From positions 1-64,000 of the forward strand of contig CALARR010000274.1 in the NCBI GenBank assembly GCA_937889015.1: a DNA stretch of 64,000 nucleotides, given 5' to 3'. Positions 35,307 through 45,362 of this stretch are shown one piece after another (position 1 is the first letter of the stretch; every line of letters starts with the position of its first letter). The notes beneath the pieces are model-generated. The model saw only the letters and a list, made by a program, of their open reading frames with translations. It had not been told where the DNA came from and ran no database searches. The translations under genes were made by a program, and so were the position numbers. This stretch comes from an uncultured Planctomycetales bacterium. Its GTDB lineage: Bacteria > Planctomycetota > Planctomycetia > Pirellulales > Thermoguttaceae.

Positions 35307-36920
35307 ATGATGAGTTGGTTTCACAAACTGAGTGCCCGAGCCAAGTTGCTGCTGGCGTTCCTCGCCGTAGCGGTCACGCTCAGCGGCGTCGCCTGCTTCT
35401 CCCTCTTGCAGCTCCGCGCCTTGAATAACATGTTGGGCGAGATGTACGCCGATCGGCTGTTGCCCCTGTCGGCCGTGAAAGAAGCCAGTCTCTCCATGGC
35501 CTACATGGGCCGCGACACGCTGCGGACCATGAACCAGGACAACAAGGCCGACATCGAACCGCTGCGCGCGGCGATCGAAGCCAAGGCCAAGGAATTCCAG
35601 ACACAACTGGCATTGGCCGAGATGGATTCGGCCGAAGGCAAAGCGCTCTTGAGCAAGATCCGCGAAGCCTTTCCTATGTACAATGACAAGTGCCTGGCCG
35701 GCGTCAAACTGGTCTACGACGGCAAGAAGGACGAAGCACGCCTGGTCCTTCGCGATGCGCGAGCGGTCGCCGACGGGATCGACAAGGCCATTGCGGAACT
35801 GTCCCAACTCAACCAGCGTCTGGCCAAGGAAGCCCACGAAACGGGCAACTCCAAGTACCAGGCCGCCCTGTTCCTCGTGGCGACCCTGATCGTCGCCGGC
35901 ACGCTGGGCGCGATCATCTTGGGCTGGCTCTTGGCGCGATGGTTCACCAAGGCCCTCCTGGAAGTGGCCTGCATCGCCGATAGCCTGGCCTCCGCCTCGC
36001 AACAGTTGGCGGCCGCCAGCGAAGAGCTTTCCACCGGCGCGCAGGAACAGGCCAGCAGCCTGGAAGAAACCGCCTCCAGCCTGGAACAAATCACCGGCAC
36101 CATTCAGCAGAACGCCGACAACGCCCAGCAGGCCAACCAGTTGGCCAGCACCTCGCGCGACGTCGCCGAGAAGGGGGGCGAGGTCGTGGGCCGGGCCGTG
36201 CGGGGCATGGGCGAGATCAACGCCTCCTCCAAGAAGATCGCCGATATCATCACGGCCATTGACGAGATCGCCTTCCAGACCAATCTGCTGGCCCTGAATG
36301 CGGCCGTGGAAGCGGCCCGGGCCGGCGAACAAGGCCGCGGCTTCGCGGTCGTCGCCGGCGAGGTCCGCAACCTGGCCCAGCGCAGTGCCGCGGCCGCCAA
36401 GGAGATCAAGGGCTTGATCCAGGACTCGGTCGGCAAGGTCGAGGCCGGCAGCAACCTGGTCAACCAATCCGGCCAGACGCTGGAGGAGATCGTCTCCTCG
36501 GTGAAGCGCGTCACGGACATCGTCTCGGAGATCGCCGCGGCCTCGCGCGAGCAGGCCGGTGGGATCGAGCAGGTCAACAAGGCCGTGACCCAGATGGACC
36601 AGGTGACGCAGGCCAACGCTTCCCAGACGGAAGAGCTCTCCAGCACGGCCGAATCGCTTTCCGCCCAGGCCGCGCAGCTCCAGCAACTGGTGGCCCAGTT
36701 CAACCTGGTGAAGAAGCAGGGGGTGGCAAGGTCGGCGGCTCCGGTCCGAGCGGTGGCCACCCCACCGGCGGCCAAGAAGATCGTTGCGCCGGCCAAGAAG
36801 AAACCCGTCGCGGCTCCGCCCCGACCCAGCCAACCGGTCGAAGACTTTGCCGAGCCCGAGTTGGTCGGCGCCGGCAGTTCCAAGAACGGCCACAGTGCGC
36901 GCGGATTCGAGGAGTTCTGA
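35307..36920 (+). CDS. Membrane methyl-accepting chemotaxis protein with C-terminal GFEEF pentapeptide
   Basis: This encodes 537 residues; the in-frame ATG at 35310 has better Shine-Dalgarno spacing and may be the true start. There are two membrane segments (about 12-32 and 186-213) with a four-helix-bundle sensory domain (4HB_MCP-like) between them. No separate HAMP is clear. The signalling tip is canonical: EIAFQTNLLALNAAVEAARAGEQG (about 320-343). After a Lys/Pro/Ala-rich linker, the last five residues are GFEEF. That matches the aromatic-x-x-aromatic tether that recruits CheR, CheB or CheD in other receptors. Confidence 0.92.
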   Translation: MMSWFHKLSARAKLLLAFLAVAVTLSGVACFSLLQLRALNNMLGEMYADRLLPLSAVKEASLSMAYMGRDTLRTMNQDNKADIEPLRAAIEAKAKEFQTQLALAEMDSAEGKALLSKIREAFPMYNDKCLAGVKLVYDGKKDEARLVLRDARAVADGIDKAIAELSQLNQRLAKEAHETGNSKYQAALFLVATLIVAGTLGAIILGWLLARWFTKALLEVACIADSLASASQQLAAASEELSTGAQEQASSLEETASSLEQITGTIQQNADNAQQANQLASTSRDVAEKGGEVVGRAVRGMGEINASSKKIADIITAIDEIAFQTNLLALNAAVEAARAGEQGRGFAVVAGEVRNLAQRSAAAAKEIKGLIQDSVGKVEAGSNLVNQSGQTLEEIVSSVKRVTDIVSEIAAASREQAGGIEQVNKAVTQMDQVTQANASQTEELSSTAESLSAQAAQLQQLVAQFNLVKKQGVARSAAPVRAVATPPAAKKIVAPAKKKPVAAPPRPSQPVEDFAEPELVGAGSSKNGHSARGFEEF

Positions 36921-36948
36921 TTCCGCCGATGCGTGATATCTCCCTGAA

Positions 36949-36984
36949 CCGCCGCGGCAGGCACAGGACGGTCTGCCGCGGCGG
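36949..36984 (+). terminator. Very strong hairpin between the MCP gene and cheR-cheD
   Basis: A perfect 12-bp stem (CCGCCGCGGCAG at 36949-36960 with CTGCCGCGGCGG at 36973-36984) encloses a 12-nt loop. It begins 28 nt after the MCP stop codon and lies before the cheR-cheD start at 37003. It has no T-run, so it may be an attenuating or RNA-stabilising element rather than a simple intrinsic terminator. Confidence 0.45.
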
Positions 36985-37002
36985 GACTCTTGCGACACTG
37001 CC

Positions 37003-38511
37003 ATGCCCTCCATCTTCGCACCCGTCGAAACGCTCTTGCAGGAAGGTCACCTGGATGGCGTCTACGCAATCAGCGACGCCGAATTCCAGGCCGTACGCAA
37101 GCTGATCTACCGTGAGGCCGGCATCGCCCTGAGCGACGCCAAACGGGCCCTGGTCTGCTCGCGGCTGGCGCGCCGGCTGCGGGATTTGGGCCTGGGCAGT
37201 CACGGCGAGTACCTGGACTATCTGGCGACCTGCGATCCGCAGGGCGTTGAGCGGCAGTTGATGATCAACGCCCTGACCACCAACAAGACCGATTTCTTCC
37301 GCGAGCCGCACCATTTCGCCTTCCTCCGCGAGCATGTCTTTCCGCAGGTTCACCGCAATGCGGCGCTCGGCCGGCCCCGTCGCCTGCGGATCTGGAGCGC
37401 CGCCTGTTCCATGGGCGACGAGCCGTACTCGATCGCCATGACGATTCTCGACCACTTTGGCTCGTTGCGCGGCTGGGACATCCGCATTCTGGCCTCAGAC
37501 GTGAACACGGCCGTTCTGGACACAGCCGAACGGGGGATCTACCCGTTGGAACGTCTGTCGATGCTCGATGAACAGACCCTGCAACGCTTCTTCGTGCGGG
37601 GCGAGCGAGGCTGGGCCGACCATTGTCGCGTGCGCCCCGAGCTGCGCCGCCTGGTGACCTTCCGCCACATCAACTTCATGGACGATCCCTGGCCGATTCG
37701 CGCGCAGTTCGACGTCATCTTCTGCCGCAACGTCATCATCTACTTCGACCAGGAGACGCAGCGCCGCCTGCTGCCGCGCTTGGCCGAACACCTCCTGCCC
37801 GAGGGATACCTGATCCTGGGCCACTCGGAGAACATCCAGTGGCTCGGCGATCACTTCACCCCCTTGGGCAATACCATCTACCAGCGACACCGCAAGTCGG
37901 GCCACGTCCAGGCGCCCACCCCGCGCGCCATCCGTCCCTACGGTTCGCTCAACGGACATTTCTCCAACGGGCCGCGGCGTGAGATCGTGGCCGGCGAGTT
38001 CTTCGCCACTCGCGAGCCGACGGAAATCTCCACCGTCCTCGGCTCCTGCGTGGCCGCCTGCTTGTTCGATCCCTTGTCCCGAGTGGGGGGAATGACCCAT
38101 TTCCTCCTGCCGTATCAGGTCCTCGATGATCAGGTGTCAGCACGCTACGGAATTCACGCCTTGGAACTGCTCATCAACGAGATCATGCAGCACGGCGGGG
38201 ATCGGCGGCGACTGCGCGCCAAGGTCTTCGGCGGCGCCAACGTGCTCAGTTTCCCCAACGCGGCAGAAAGCGTCGGCGCCATGAACGCCCAGTTCATCCG
38301 CCACTTCCTCCGCACGGAGCAGATCCCCATTGACGCCGAGTGCCTCGGCGGAAAGGACGCCATCCGGGTGCATTTCTGCTCGCACAACGGCAAGGCGTAT
38401 GCCAAACGGATCGCCATGAGCGGCAACCTGGTCCACCGCGAGCAACGCTACGCCCATCTGGCGGCGGCTCGGATCCAGAATGAATCGCGACGCAGCGTGA
38501 CCCTGTTTTGA
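37003..38511 (+). CDS. cheR: CheR-CheD fusion: MCP methyltransferase joined to glutamine deamidase
   Basis: This encodes 502 residues. Residues about 20-300 are CheR: the N-terminal helical domain, then RIWSAACSMGDEPYSIAM (SAM binding) and DVIFCRNVIIYFDQETQ. A linker (about 301-322) leads to CheD (about 325-490), with the catalytic pair C349 in VLGSCVAACLFD and H366 in GGMTHFLLP, and the KVFGGANVL motif. CheR methylates receptor glutamates and CheD deamidates receptor glutamines, so both act on the same MCP. Normally they are separate genes. Neither half shows a frameshift. Confidence 0.9.
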   Translation: MPSIFAPVETLLQEGHLDGVYAISDAEFQAVRKLIYREAGIALSDAKRALVCSRLARRLRDLGLGSHGEYLDYLATCDPQGVERQLMINALTTNKTDFFREPHHFAFLREHVFPQVHRNAALGRPRRLRIWSAACSMGDEPYSIAMTILDHFGSLRGWDIRILASDVNTAVLDTAERGIYPLERLSMLDEQTLQRFFVRGERGWADHCRVRPELRRLVTFRHINFMDDPWPIRAQFDVIFCRNVIIYFDQETQRRLLPRLAEHLLPEGYLILGHSENIQWLGDHFTPLGNTIYQRHRKSGHVQAPTPRAIRPYGSLNGHFSNGPRREIVAGEFFATREPTEISTVLGSCVAACLFDPLSRVGGMTHFLLPYQVLDDQVSARYGIHALELLINEIMQHGGDRRRLRAKVFGGANVLSFPNAAESVGAMNAQFIRHFLRTEQIPIDAECLGGKDAIRVHFCSHNGKAYAKRIAMSGNLVHREQRYAHLAAARIQNESRRSVTLF

Positions 38512-38519
38512 GGCGCACC

Positions 38520-39647
38520 ATGGAACGCATCAAGAGCCTATCCGAAAACCCCCACAGCCAGGTCGAACGGCCCAGCGGGACTGAACGACCGGCAGGTTCT
38601 GGGACCGGCTCTAAGGTCCTGATCGTTGACGACTCGGCCGTGATGCGGCAAGTCCTGGCCGAAATCATACGCAAAGACCCGGACTTGGAGGTTGTTGGCT
38701 CCGCAGCCGATCCCTTCATGGCCTGGGAGAAGATCACGAACCTCAAGCCCGACGTGCTCACGTTGGACGTGGAAATGCCGCGCATGGACGGACTCACGTT
38801 CCTCGAGAAGCTGATGCGCACCCGGCCCATGCCGGTGGTGATGGTGTCGTCGCTGACCGAGAAGGGCTGTCAGACCACGCTCCGCGCCCTGGAGTTGGGG
38901 GCCGTCGACTTCGTCACCAAACCCAAGATCGATGTGGCCCACGGCACGGTGGACCTGGGACCGGAAATCATCGAGAAGGTCAAGGCCGCCGCGCGCGCCC
39001 GGCTGCGTGCGCGACGCACGCTCGTGCCCCGGATTCCCGCCGAACCCGGCGCGCTGATCGAAACCACCAACAAGGTGATCTGCATCGGCGCCTCGACCGG
39101 CGGCACCGAGGCCCTTGTGGACGTGCTCACGGCCCTGCCCCCCGATGTGCCCGGAATCGTCATCGTCCAACACATGCCCCCCGGCTTCACCCGTTCGTTC
39201 GCCCAGCGGCTCGACCAGTGCTGTCGCATCCGGGTCAAAGAGGCCGCGGAGGGGGATCGCATCCTGCCGGGCCATGCCCTGCTGGCCCCCGGCGGACTGC
39301 ACATGGCTATCATCCGCAGCGGAGCCGTGTACAAGGTCCGCGTGGGCTATGGCGAACTAGTCAACCGGCACCGCCCCTCGGTCGACGTCCTGTTCAACTC
39401 GGCCGCCAAGTACGTCGGCGCCAACGCCGTGGGCGTGATCCTCACCGGCATGGGCAACGACGGCGCACGCGGCATGCTCGCCATGCGCCAGGCCGGAGCG
39501 CACACCATCGCCGAAGACGAATCGACCTGCGTGGTCTTCGGCATGCCCAAGGAAGCACTCGCCATGGGTGGGGCCGAACGAGCCGTCCCCCTGCACCAGA
39601 TCGCCGGCCGGATCTTGAATCTGGTTCGCGATCGGGTCCTGGCGTGA
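38520..39647 (+). CDS. cheB: Chemotaxis methylesterase CheB with a repeat-derived N-terminal extension
   Basis: This encodes 375 residues from the ATG at 38520. Residues about 5-31 are encoded by a dispersed repeat element. The receiver domain follows: VLIVDDSAVMRQ (D37/D38), phospho-site D83 in LTLDVEMPRMDG, and Lys in DFVTKP. The methylesterase domain has the catalytic Ser in GASTGGTEAL, His in VQHMPPGFTRSFA and Asp in GMGNDGARG. It reverses CheR methylation and, when phosphorylated, closes the adaptation loop. It follows cheR-cheD by 8 nt and is the last gene of the cluster. Confidence 0.94.
   Translation: MERIKSLSENPHSQVERPSGTERPAGSGTGSKVLIVDDSAVMRQVLAEIIRKDPDLEVVGSAADPFMAWEKITNLKPDVLTLDVEMPRMDGLTFLEKLMRTRPMPVVMVSSLTEKGCQTTLRALELGAVDFVTKPKIDVAHGTVDLGPEIIEKVKAAARARLRARRTLVPRIPAEPGALIETTNKVICIGASTGGTEALVDVLTALPPDVPGIVIVQHMPPGFTRSFAQRLDQCCRIRVKEAAEGDRILPGHALLAPGGLHMAIIRSGAVYKVRVGYGELVNRHRPSVDVLFNSAAKYVGANAVGVILTGMGNDGARGMLAMRQAGAHTIAEDESTCVVFGMPKEALAMGGAERAVPLHQIAGRILNLVRDRVLA
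38532..38614. repeat. Dispersed ~90 bp repeat, copy 3, inside cheB
   Basis: It is inverted relative to copies 1 and 2. It reads AAGAGCCTATCCGAAAACCC at the left and GGTTCTGGGACCGGCTCTAAG at the right. Translated in the cheB frame it encodes residues about 5-31 (KSLSENPHSQ...GSGTGSK), and the corresponding frames of the other copies read KDLSQNHPS...TGSK and KRLSQNPPS...TGSE. Confidence 0.75.
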
Positions 39648-39676
39648 CCGGCCGCGCGGGTAGACCAAACGCGCCG

Positions 39677-39702
39677 ACAGGCTTATGATTCTGACAGCCT
39701 GT
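39677..39702 (+). terminator. Hairpin after cheB
   Basis: ACAGGCT (39677-39683) pairs with AGCCTGT (39696-39702) around a 12-nt loop, followed by TTCC. It is a modest candidate for ending the chemotaxis transcript before cysK. Confidence 0.35.
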
Positions 39703-39730
39703 TTCCAAGCGATCTCCCGTGGAGGTTCCC

Positions 39731-40687
39731 ATGGCCCTGCTGCCCCACCCCGTCCGTGATTCCATCGCCGACTGCATCGGCAACACCCCCCTGGTCCGTG
39801 TGCGGCGTTTGGCCGCTGGCAGTAGCGCCACCGTCTTGGGAAAGATGGAGAACCTGAACCCCCTCTGGAGCATCAAGGATCGTATCGCCAGGGCCATGAT
39901 CGACGCCGCCGAACGCGATCAGCGGATTGGGCCCAACACGGTCATCGTGGAGCCGACCAGCGGCAATACGGGCATCGGCCTGGCATTCGTCTGCGCCTCG
40001 CGCGGCTATCGGCTGATGGTCACCATGCCCGAGAGCATGAGCGTGGAGCGGCGGCGCATGCTCAAGGCACTCGGCGCCGAATTGGTGCTGACCCCGGCCG
40101 CAGAGGGTATGCCCGGTGCGGTCCGCAGGGCGGAAGAATTGGTCGCCCAGAATCCTGACTACTACATGCCGCAACAGTTCAACAATCCAGCCAACCCGGA
40201 GATCCACCGCCGCACGACGGCCGAGGAGATCTGGCGCGACACGCAGGGGGGAGTGGATATTTTCGTTGCCGGAGTCGGGACCGGCGGGACCATCACCGGC
40301 GTAGGCGAGGTCCTCAAATCCCGCAAACCCGGCGTGCGCGTCGTCGCCGTCGAACCGGCCAGTAGTCCGGTCATCTCGCAACGCTTGGCGGGCGAGAACC
40401 TCAAGCCGGGCAAACACACGATTCAAGGCATCGGCGCCGGCTTCATTCCCGCCGTGCTGAACATTGGGGTTTTGGACGAAGTGCTTCAGGTTCGCGATGA
40501 AGACGCCGCCGAGACTACCCGTCAATTGGCGCGATTGGAAGGCCTGATGTGCGGCATCAGCAGCGGCGCCGCGGCCTGGGCCGCTCTGGAACTGGCCCGG
40601 CGCCCCGACAACGCCGGCAAGACGATCGTCGTCGTCTTGCCCGATTTGGGCGAACGCTACCTTTCCATGCGACTCTTCCCCGAGTAG
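39731..40687 (+). CDS. cysK: Cysteine synthase (O-acetylserine sulfhydrylase)
   Basis: This encodes 318 residues, with a perfect GGAGG (39721-39725) 5 nt before the ATG. It is a PLP enzyme: NTPLVRVRRL, the PLP lysine in SIKDRIARAM, substrate loop EPTSGNTGIGLAFV, phosphate-binding GVGTGGTITGVGEVL, and the closing GISSGAAAWAALELA. The usual NPGGSVKDR reads NPLWSIKDR here, a noticeable change beside the PLP lysine, but all core motifs are intact. It makes cysteine from O-acetylserine and sulfide. The partner cysE is about 17 kb downstream. Confidence 0.92.
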   Translation: MALLPHPVRDSIADCIGNTPLVRVRRLAAGSSATVLGKMENLNPLWSIKDRIARAMIDAAERDQRIGPNTVIVEPTSGNTGIGLAFVCASRGYRLMVTMPESMSVERRRMLKALGAELVLTPAAEGMPGAVRRAEELVAQNPDYYMPQQFNNPANPEIHRRTTAEEIWRDTQGGVDIFVAGVGTGGTITGVGEVLKSRKPGVRVVAVEPASSPVISQRLAGENLKPGKHTIQGIGAGFIPAVLNIGVLDEVLQVRDEDAAETTRQLARLEGLMCGISSGAAAWAALELARRPDNAGKTIVVVLPDLGERYLSMRLFPE

Positions 40688-40709
40688 AATAGAGGGTGTC
40701 CGCGGGGCG

Positions 40710-40736
40710 CGAGAGCGACGAACGTCGTTGCTCTCG
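40710..40736 (+). terminator. Hairpin downstream of cysK
   Basis: CGAGAGCGACG (40710-40720) pairs with CGTTGCTCTCG (40726-40736) with one G-T pair and a 5-nt loop. No T-run follows. Confidence 0.4.
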
Positions 40737-40803
40737 TCAGGACCAAGAGTTCGATCTAGGGCGACAGTGGATTGCGTGTGGAAGTCGTGTGTGCGGGTGG
40801 GGC

Positions 40804-40837
40804 AAGGCACGACTCGCTCATGGCGGGTCGTGCCTTT
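40804..40837 (+). terminator. Probable intrinsic terminator downstream of cysK
   Basis: AAGGCACGAC (40804-40813) pairs perfectly with GTCGTGCCTT (40827-40836), with an inner CGC/GCG pairing, followed by TCTC. The longer stem and short pyrimidine tract make this the better cysK terminator candidate. Confidence 0.5.
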
Positions 40838-41031
40838 CTCGTGCGCACAACCGCTACAATCGTTAAGGCCCGGCACGGTGGACCACCGGTTCTGGTTGGC
40901 GGAAGACCGCCCCTGCCGGTCGTCCACAAGGCGCGTTCTCTCGACCTAATCTTCTGCTGGGCAGGCCCCTTGCGCGCAAGGGGCGATGGGGTTTCCCCGC
41001 ACCGCAGAGAACGTTTTCGCCACGCCATCGC

Positions 41032-43110
<2,079 letters not shown>

Positions 43111-43168
43111 ACGGCAGAGGCACGGGAGGCCGCATTCACCCTACTGCTTCCTCGGTCGGAGCCCGCTT

Positions 43169-43441
43169 TCAAGGCCGTGTCGAAGACGTATGAGAGGCCT
43201 GCGGGTTCTCTACCATCTTCCGGTACAGAAACTCGGGCGCAAAGTCGGCGTCATTCTCCCAACAAAGCGTATGGAGAACTTCCGAGACGCGGAATCGTTG
43301 GAACGCGTTGACGTCCTGAAGCGGCTCGAACATCGGTCCCCAGAGAGAATCCGCAAGATCCACAACGCCCGCTTCTCCCGTGTTGAAACGGAGACGGATT
43401 CGGTAGCCTGCGACGTATTCAGCGCTTACCACCTCCAGCAT
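43169..43441 (-). CDS. DUF2442 domain-containing small protein
   Basis: This encodes 90 residues from the ATG at 43441 with GGAG upstream; the frame is open to 43477. The sequence MLEVVSAEYVAGYRIRLRFNTGEAGVVDLADSLWGPMFEPL is the DUF2442 pattern, and the length is typical. These small proteins are often paired with DUF4160 and have no firm function. A full DUF4160 gene is not present here; the 100 bp upstream has only a short open stretch. It is isolated between the hybrid kinase and the sulfatase. Confidence 0.7.
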   Translation of the reverse strand: MLEVVSAEYVAGYRIRLRFNTGEAGVVDLADSLWGPMFEPLQDVNAFQRFRVSEVLHTLCWENDADFAPEFLYRKMVENPQASHTSSTRP

Positions 43442-43546
43442 TTGATCACTCCAAGGGGGACAGCTTGCGCAGTGCAAGCACCTATGATGGTCCCTTCGTC
43501 GCCATCGACCACGACCCGATTCTGACCGACGATCGTGTCACAGAGA

Positions 43547-45049
43547 CTACCCCTTCACCTTGAACTTGGCCTTGGGTTTCGGCTTCGCCACCGGCGGATA
43601 CGGACGGCCCAGCGGGATCGTGCGATCACGATCCACCAGAGTTTGATCGTACACCTCTCCCTCCTGGACCGGCTGCGAGGCCGCCGCCGCAAAGCGCACA
43701 ATCTTGTCCAGCACCTCGGGCTGTTGCGCGGCCACGTTCTGCTGCTCTTCCACGTCGGTCCGCAGGTCGTACAACTCCCACTCGGCCTTGCCCCGCGGTT
43801 TCACCCCCTTCCAATCGCCCCACCGCACCGCCACCTGGCCCATGTACTCCCAGTACAAGTAACCGTGCGCCACCTGCCGGACCTTGCTCGCCTTGGGCCC
43901 CAGCAATTCGGGCACGATCGAGATCCCATCGAGCCCCGCCGGACACGGCGCGCCTGCCACCTCGGCCAACGTCGGCATGATGTCCGGGAAATAGCCCAGA
44001 TAGTTGCTCACGCGGCTGGGCTGGATCTTGCCCGGCCAGCGCACGATGAACGGAATCCGCAGCCCGCCTTCGTACAGGTTTCCCTTGCCGCCGCGAAACC
44101 GTTTGCCGGTCTTGGGATCCACATTGGGGCCAAAGAAGCCCGCCGGATGGTCCTTGTCGGCAAAGTACTCATTCCCGCCGTTGTCGCCCGAGAGGATCAC
44201 GATCGTGTTTTCGTCTAACCCCAACTGCTTGAGCAAAGCCAGGATCTCGCCCGCCTGCCGATCGACCAGGTTGACCATCGCCGCATAGATCTTGGCGTTC
44301 TCGCTGTTCTTGTCCCCGGCCAGCCAGGGCTTGTCCTTGTAGAGTTGCCACGAGGGATCGTCAGCCGGAATGCCCCATTGGCCGTGCGGCGGGGTCCAGG
44401 GGCAATACAGGAAGAAGGGCCGGTCCTTGTTCTCCACCAGGAACTTTTTGGCCTCCTCCAGGATCCGATACTGGCTGAAGGTCTGGCCTTCGCGGCTGTT
44501 GCCCGTATTGCCCGCCAACGGCACCTCCTGACTATTGCGAATCAGATAGGTGGGAAAGAACGTGTGCGCGTGAACCTGGTCGTAGTAGCCGAAGAAGACG
44601 TCGAAGCCGTGGGTTTCGGGCACGCCCGAAGTGCCCCGACCGCCGCAGCCCCACTTGCCAAACCCGCCGCACGCGTAGCCGGCCTGCTTCAGCAGTGACG
44701 CCACCGTCACCTCGCCGGCCCGGATCGGCTCCCAGCCGCCATTGGTCCGCATCGAGGTGTGACCCGAGTGCTTGCCGGTCATCAAGCACGTCCGAGTCGG
44801 AGCGCACACGCAGTTGCCAGCCTGAAACTGGGTGAACCGAATCCCTTCGGCCGCCATGCGGTCGAAGGTCGGGGTCTTCATCTCCGCATGCCCCATGCAC
44901 GACAACTCGTAGTATCCCAACTCGTCGATGATGAAGTAGACGATGTTCGGCTTGCGCGCCGGCTCGTCGGCTCGGCTCGCCGGCGACAACCCCAGGCCAA
45001 CGCCCAACAGCATCCCCAAGACAGCGTGACGAAAAACGTTACGGATCAT
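43547..45049 (-). CDS. Exported sulfatase (type I, Cys-type)
   Basis: This encodes 500 residues from the ATG at 45049 with GGAG upstream. A signal peptide (about 1-27, ending SRADE) is followed by a sulfatase fold: NIVYFIIDELGYYELSC (metal site, DE in place of the usual DD), and C82-A-P-T-R86 within GNCVCAPTRTCLMTGKHSGH. The Cys is the residue converted to formylglycine. ILSGDNGGNEY, LYEGGLRIPFIVRWPG and YELYDLRTDVEEQQN-like ends are also typical. It removes sulfate from sulfated polysaccharides or other esters. The C-terminus is a Lys/Pro-rich tail. No formylglycine-generating enzyme gene is nearby. Confidence 0.9.
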   Translation of the reverse strand: MIRNVFRHAVLGMLLGVGLGLSPASRADEPARKPNIVYFIIDELGYYELSCMGHAEMKTPTFDRMAAEGIRFTQFQAGNCVCAPTRTCLMTGKHSGHTSMRTNGGWEPIRAGEVTVASLLKQAGYACGGFGKWGCGGRGTSGVPETHGFDVFFGYYDQVHAHTFFPTYLIRNSQEVPLAGNTGNSREGQTFSQYRILEEAKKFLVENKDRPFFLYCPWTPPHGQWGIPADDPSWQLYKDKPWLAGDKNSENAKIYAAMVNLVDRQAGEILALLKQLGLDENTIVILSGDNGGNEYFADKDHPAGFFGPNVDPKTGKRFRGGKGNLYEGGLRIPFIVRWPGKIQPSRVSNYLGYFPDIMPTLAEVAGAPCPAGLDGISIVPELLGPKASKVRQVAHGYLYWEYMGQVAVRWGDWKGVKPRGKAEWELYDLRTDVEEQQNVAAQQPEVLDKIVRFAAAASQPVQEGEVYDQTLVDRDRTIPLGRPYPPVAKPKPKAKFKVKG

Positions 45050-45362
45050 CGGCTGGCTCCAAGAACAGGGAGGACTCGCAGGAACAGTGAACGACGACTG
45101 CATGACTTTGTCCGAGGGTCCACAATCACGCCCATCCTACTCCAGTCCAAGGACGGTTGCCACCGCCATCGGGCAATTCACGCCCCCACCGCCCCGCACG
45201 CCTTGGAAAAACGACCCCCTGGCCGTAGACTATTCGGGAACCGCTCCCCGGGGCCGGTCCTGGCTCTGGCCGACCGGCTCCGGCAGTGGGGGGAATCCGT
45301 GCGTCCAATGGCATAGGCGAAGCTCGCAGCCCCCTCCCAATCGGCTTCACAGGGAACCAACC
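45050..45362. other. Divergent intergenic region, sulfatase versus OPT transporter
   Basis: This is 313 bp with no gene. It contains a good plus-strand promoter candidate (45203-45231). No clear minus-strand promoter was seen. Confidence 0.5.
45203..45231 (+). promoter_or_regulatory. Putative sigma70-type promoter for the OPT-peptidase operon
   Basis: TTGGAA (45203-45208) is exactly 17 nt from TAGACT (45226-45231), 4 of 6 matches each. The predicted leader to the ATG at 45363 is about 125 nt. Confidence 0.4.

Larger units (their letters stand above)
40688..41031. other. Intergenic region with several hairpins between cysK and the hybrid kinase
   Basis: This is 344 bp without a gene. It contains two hairpins suited to terminating cysK (40710-40736 and 40804-40837) and an 18-bp perfect palindrome CCCCTTGCGCGCAAGGGG (40966-40983). 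A GGGG-TTT-CCCC hairpin follows shortly before the kinase start. Confidence 0.55.

Noticed and set aside
38508..38520. Alternative TTG start at 38508 for cheB
   Set aside because: It overlaps the cheR-cheD stop and needs a rare start codon, while the ATG at 38520 is closer to the family pattern.
40966..40983. 18-bp palindrome CCCCTTGCGCGCAAGGGG considered as a terminator for cysK
   Set aside because: It is close to the kinase start, not the cysK end, and has no T-run; two better terminator candidates lie nearer to cysK.
43442..43546. Possible DUF4160 partner upstream of the DUF2442 gene
   Set aside because: Only a short open stretch is present on the minus strand, and the conserved DUF4160 start is not seen.
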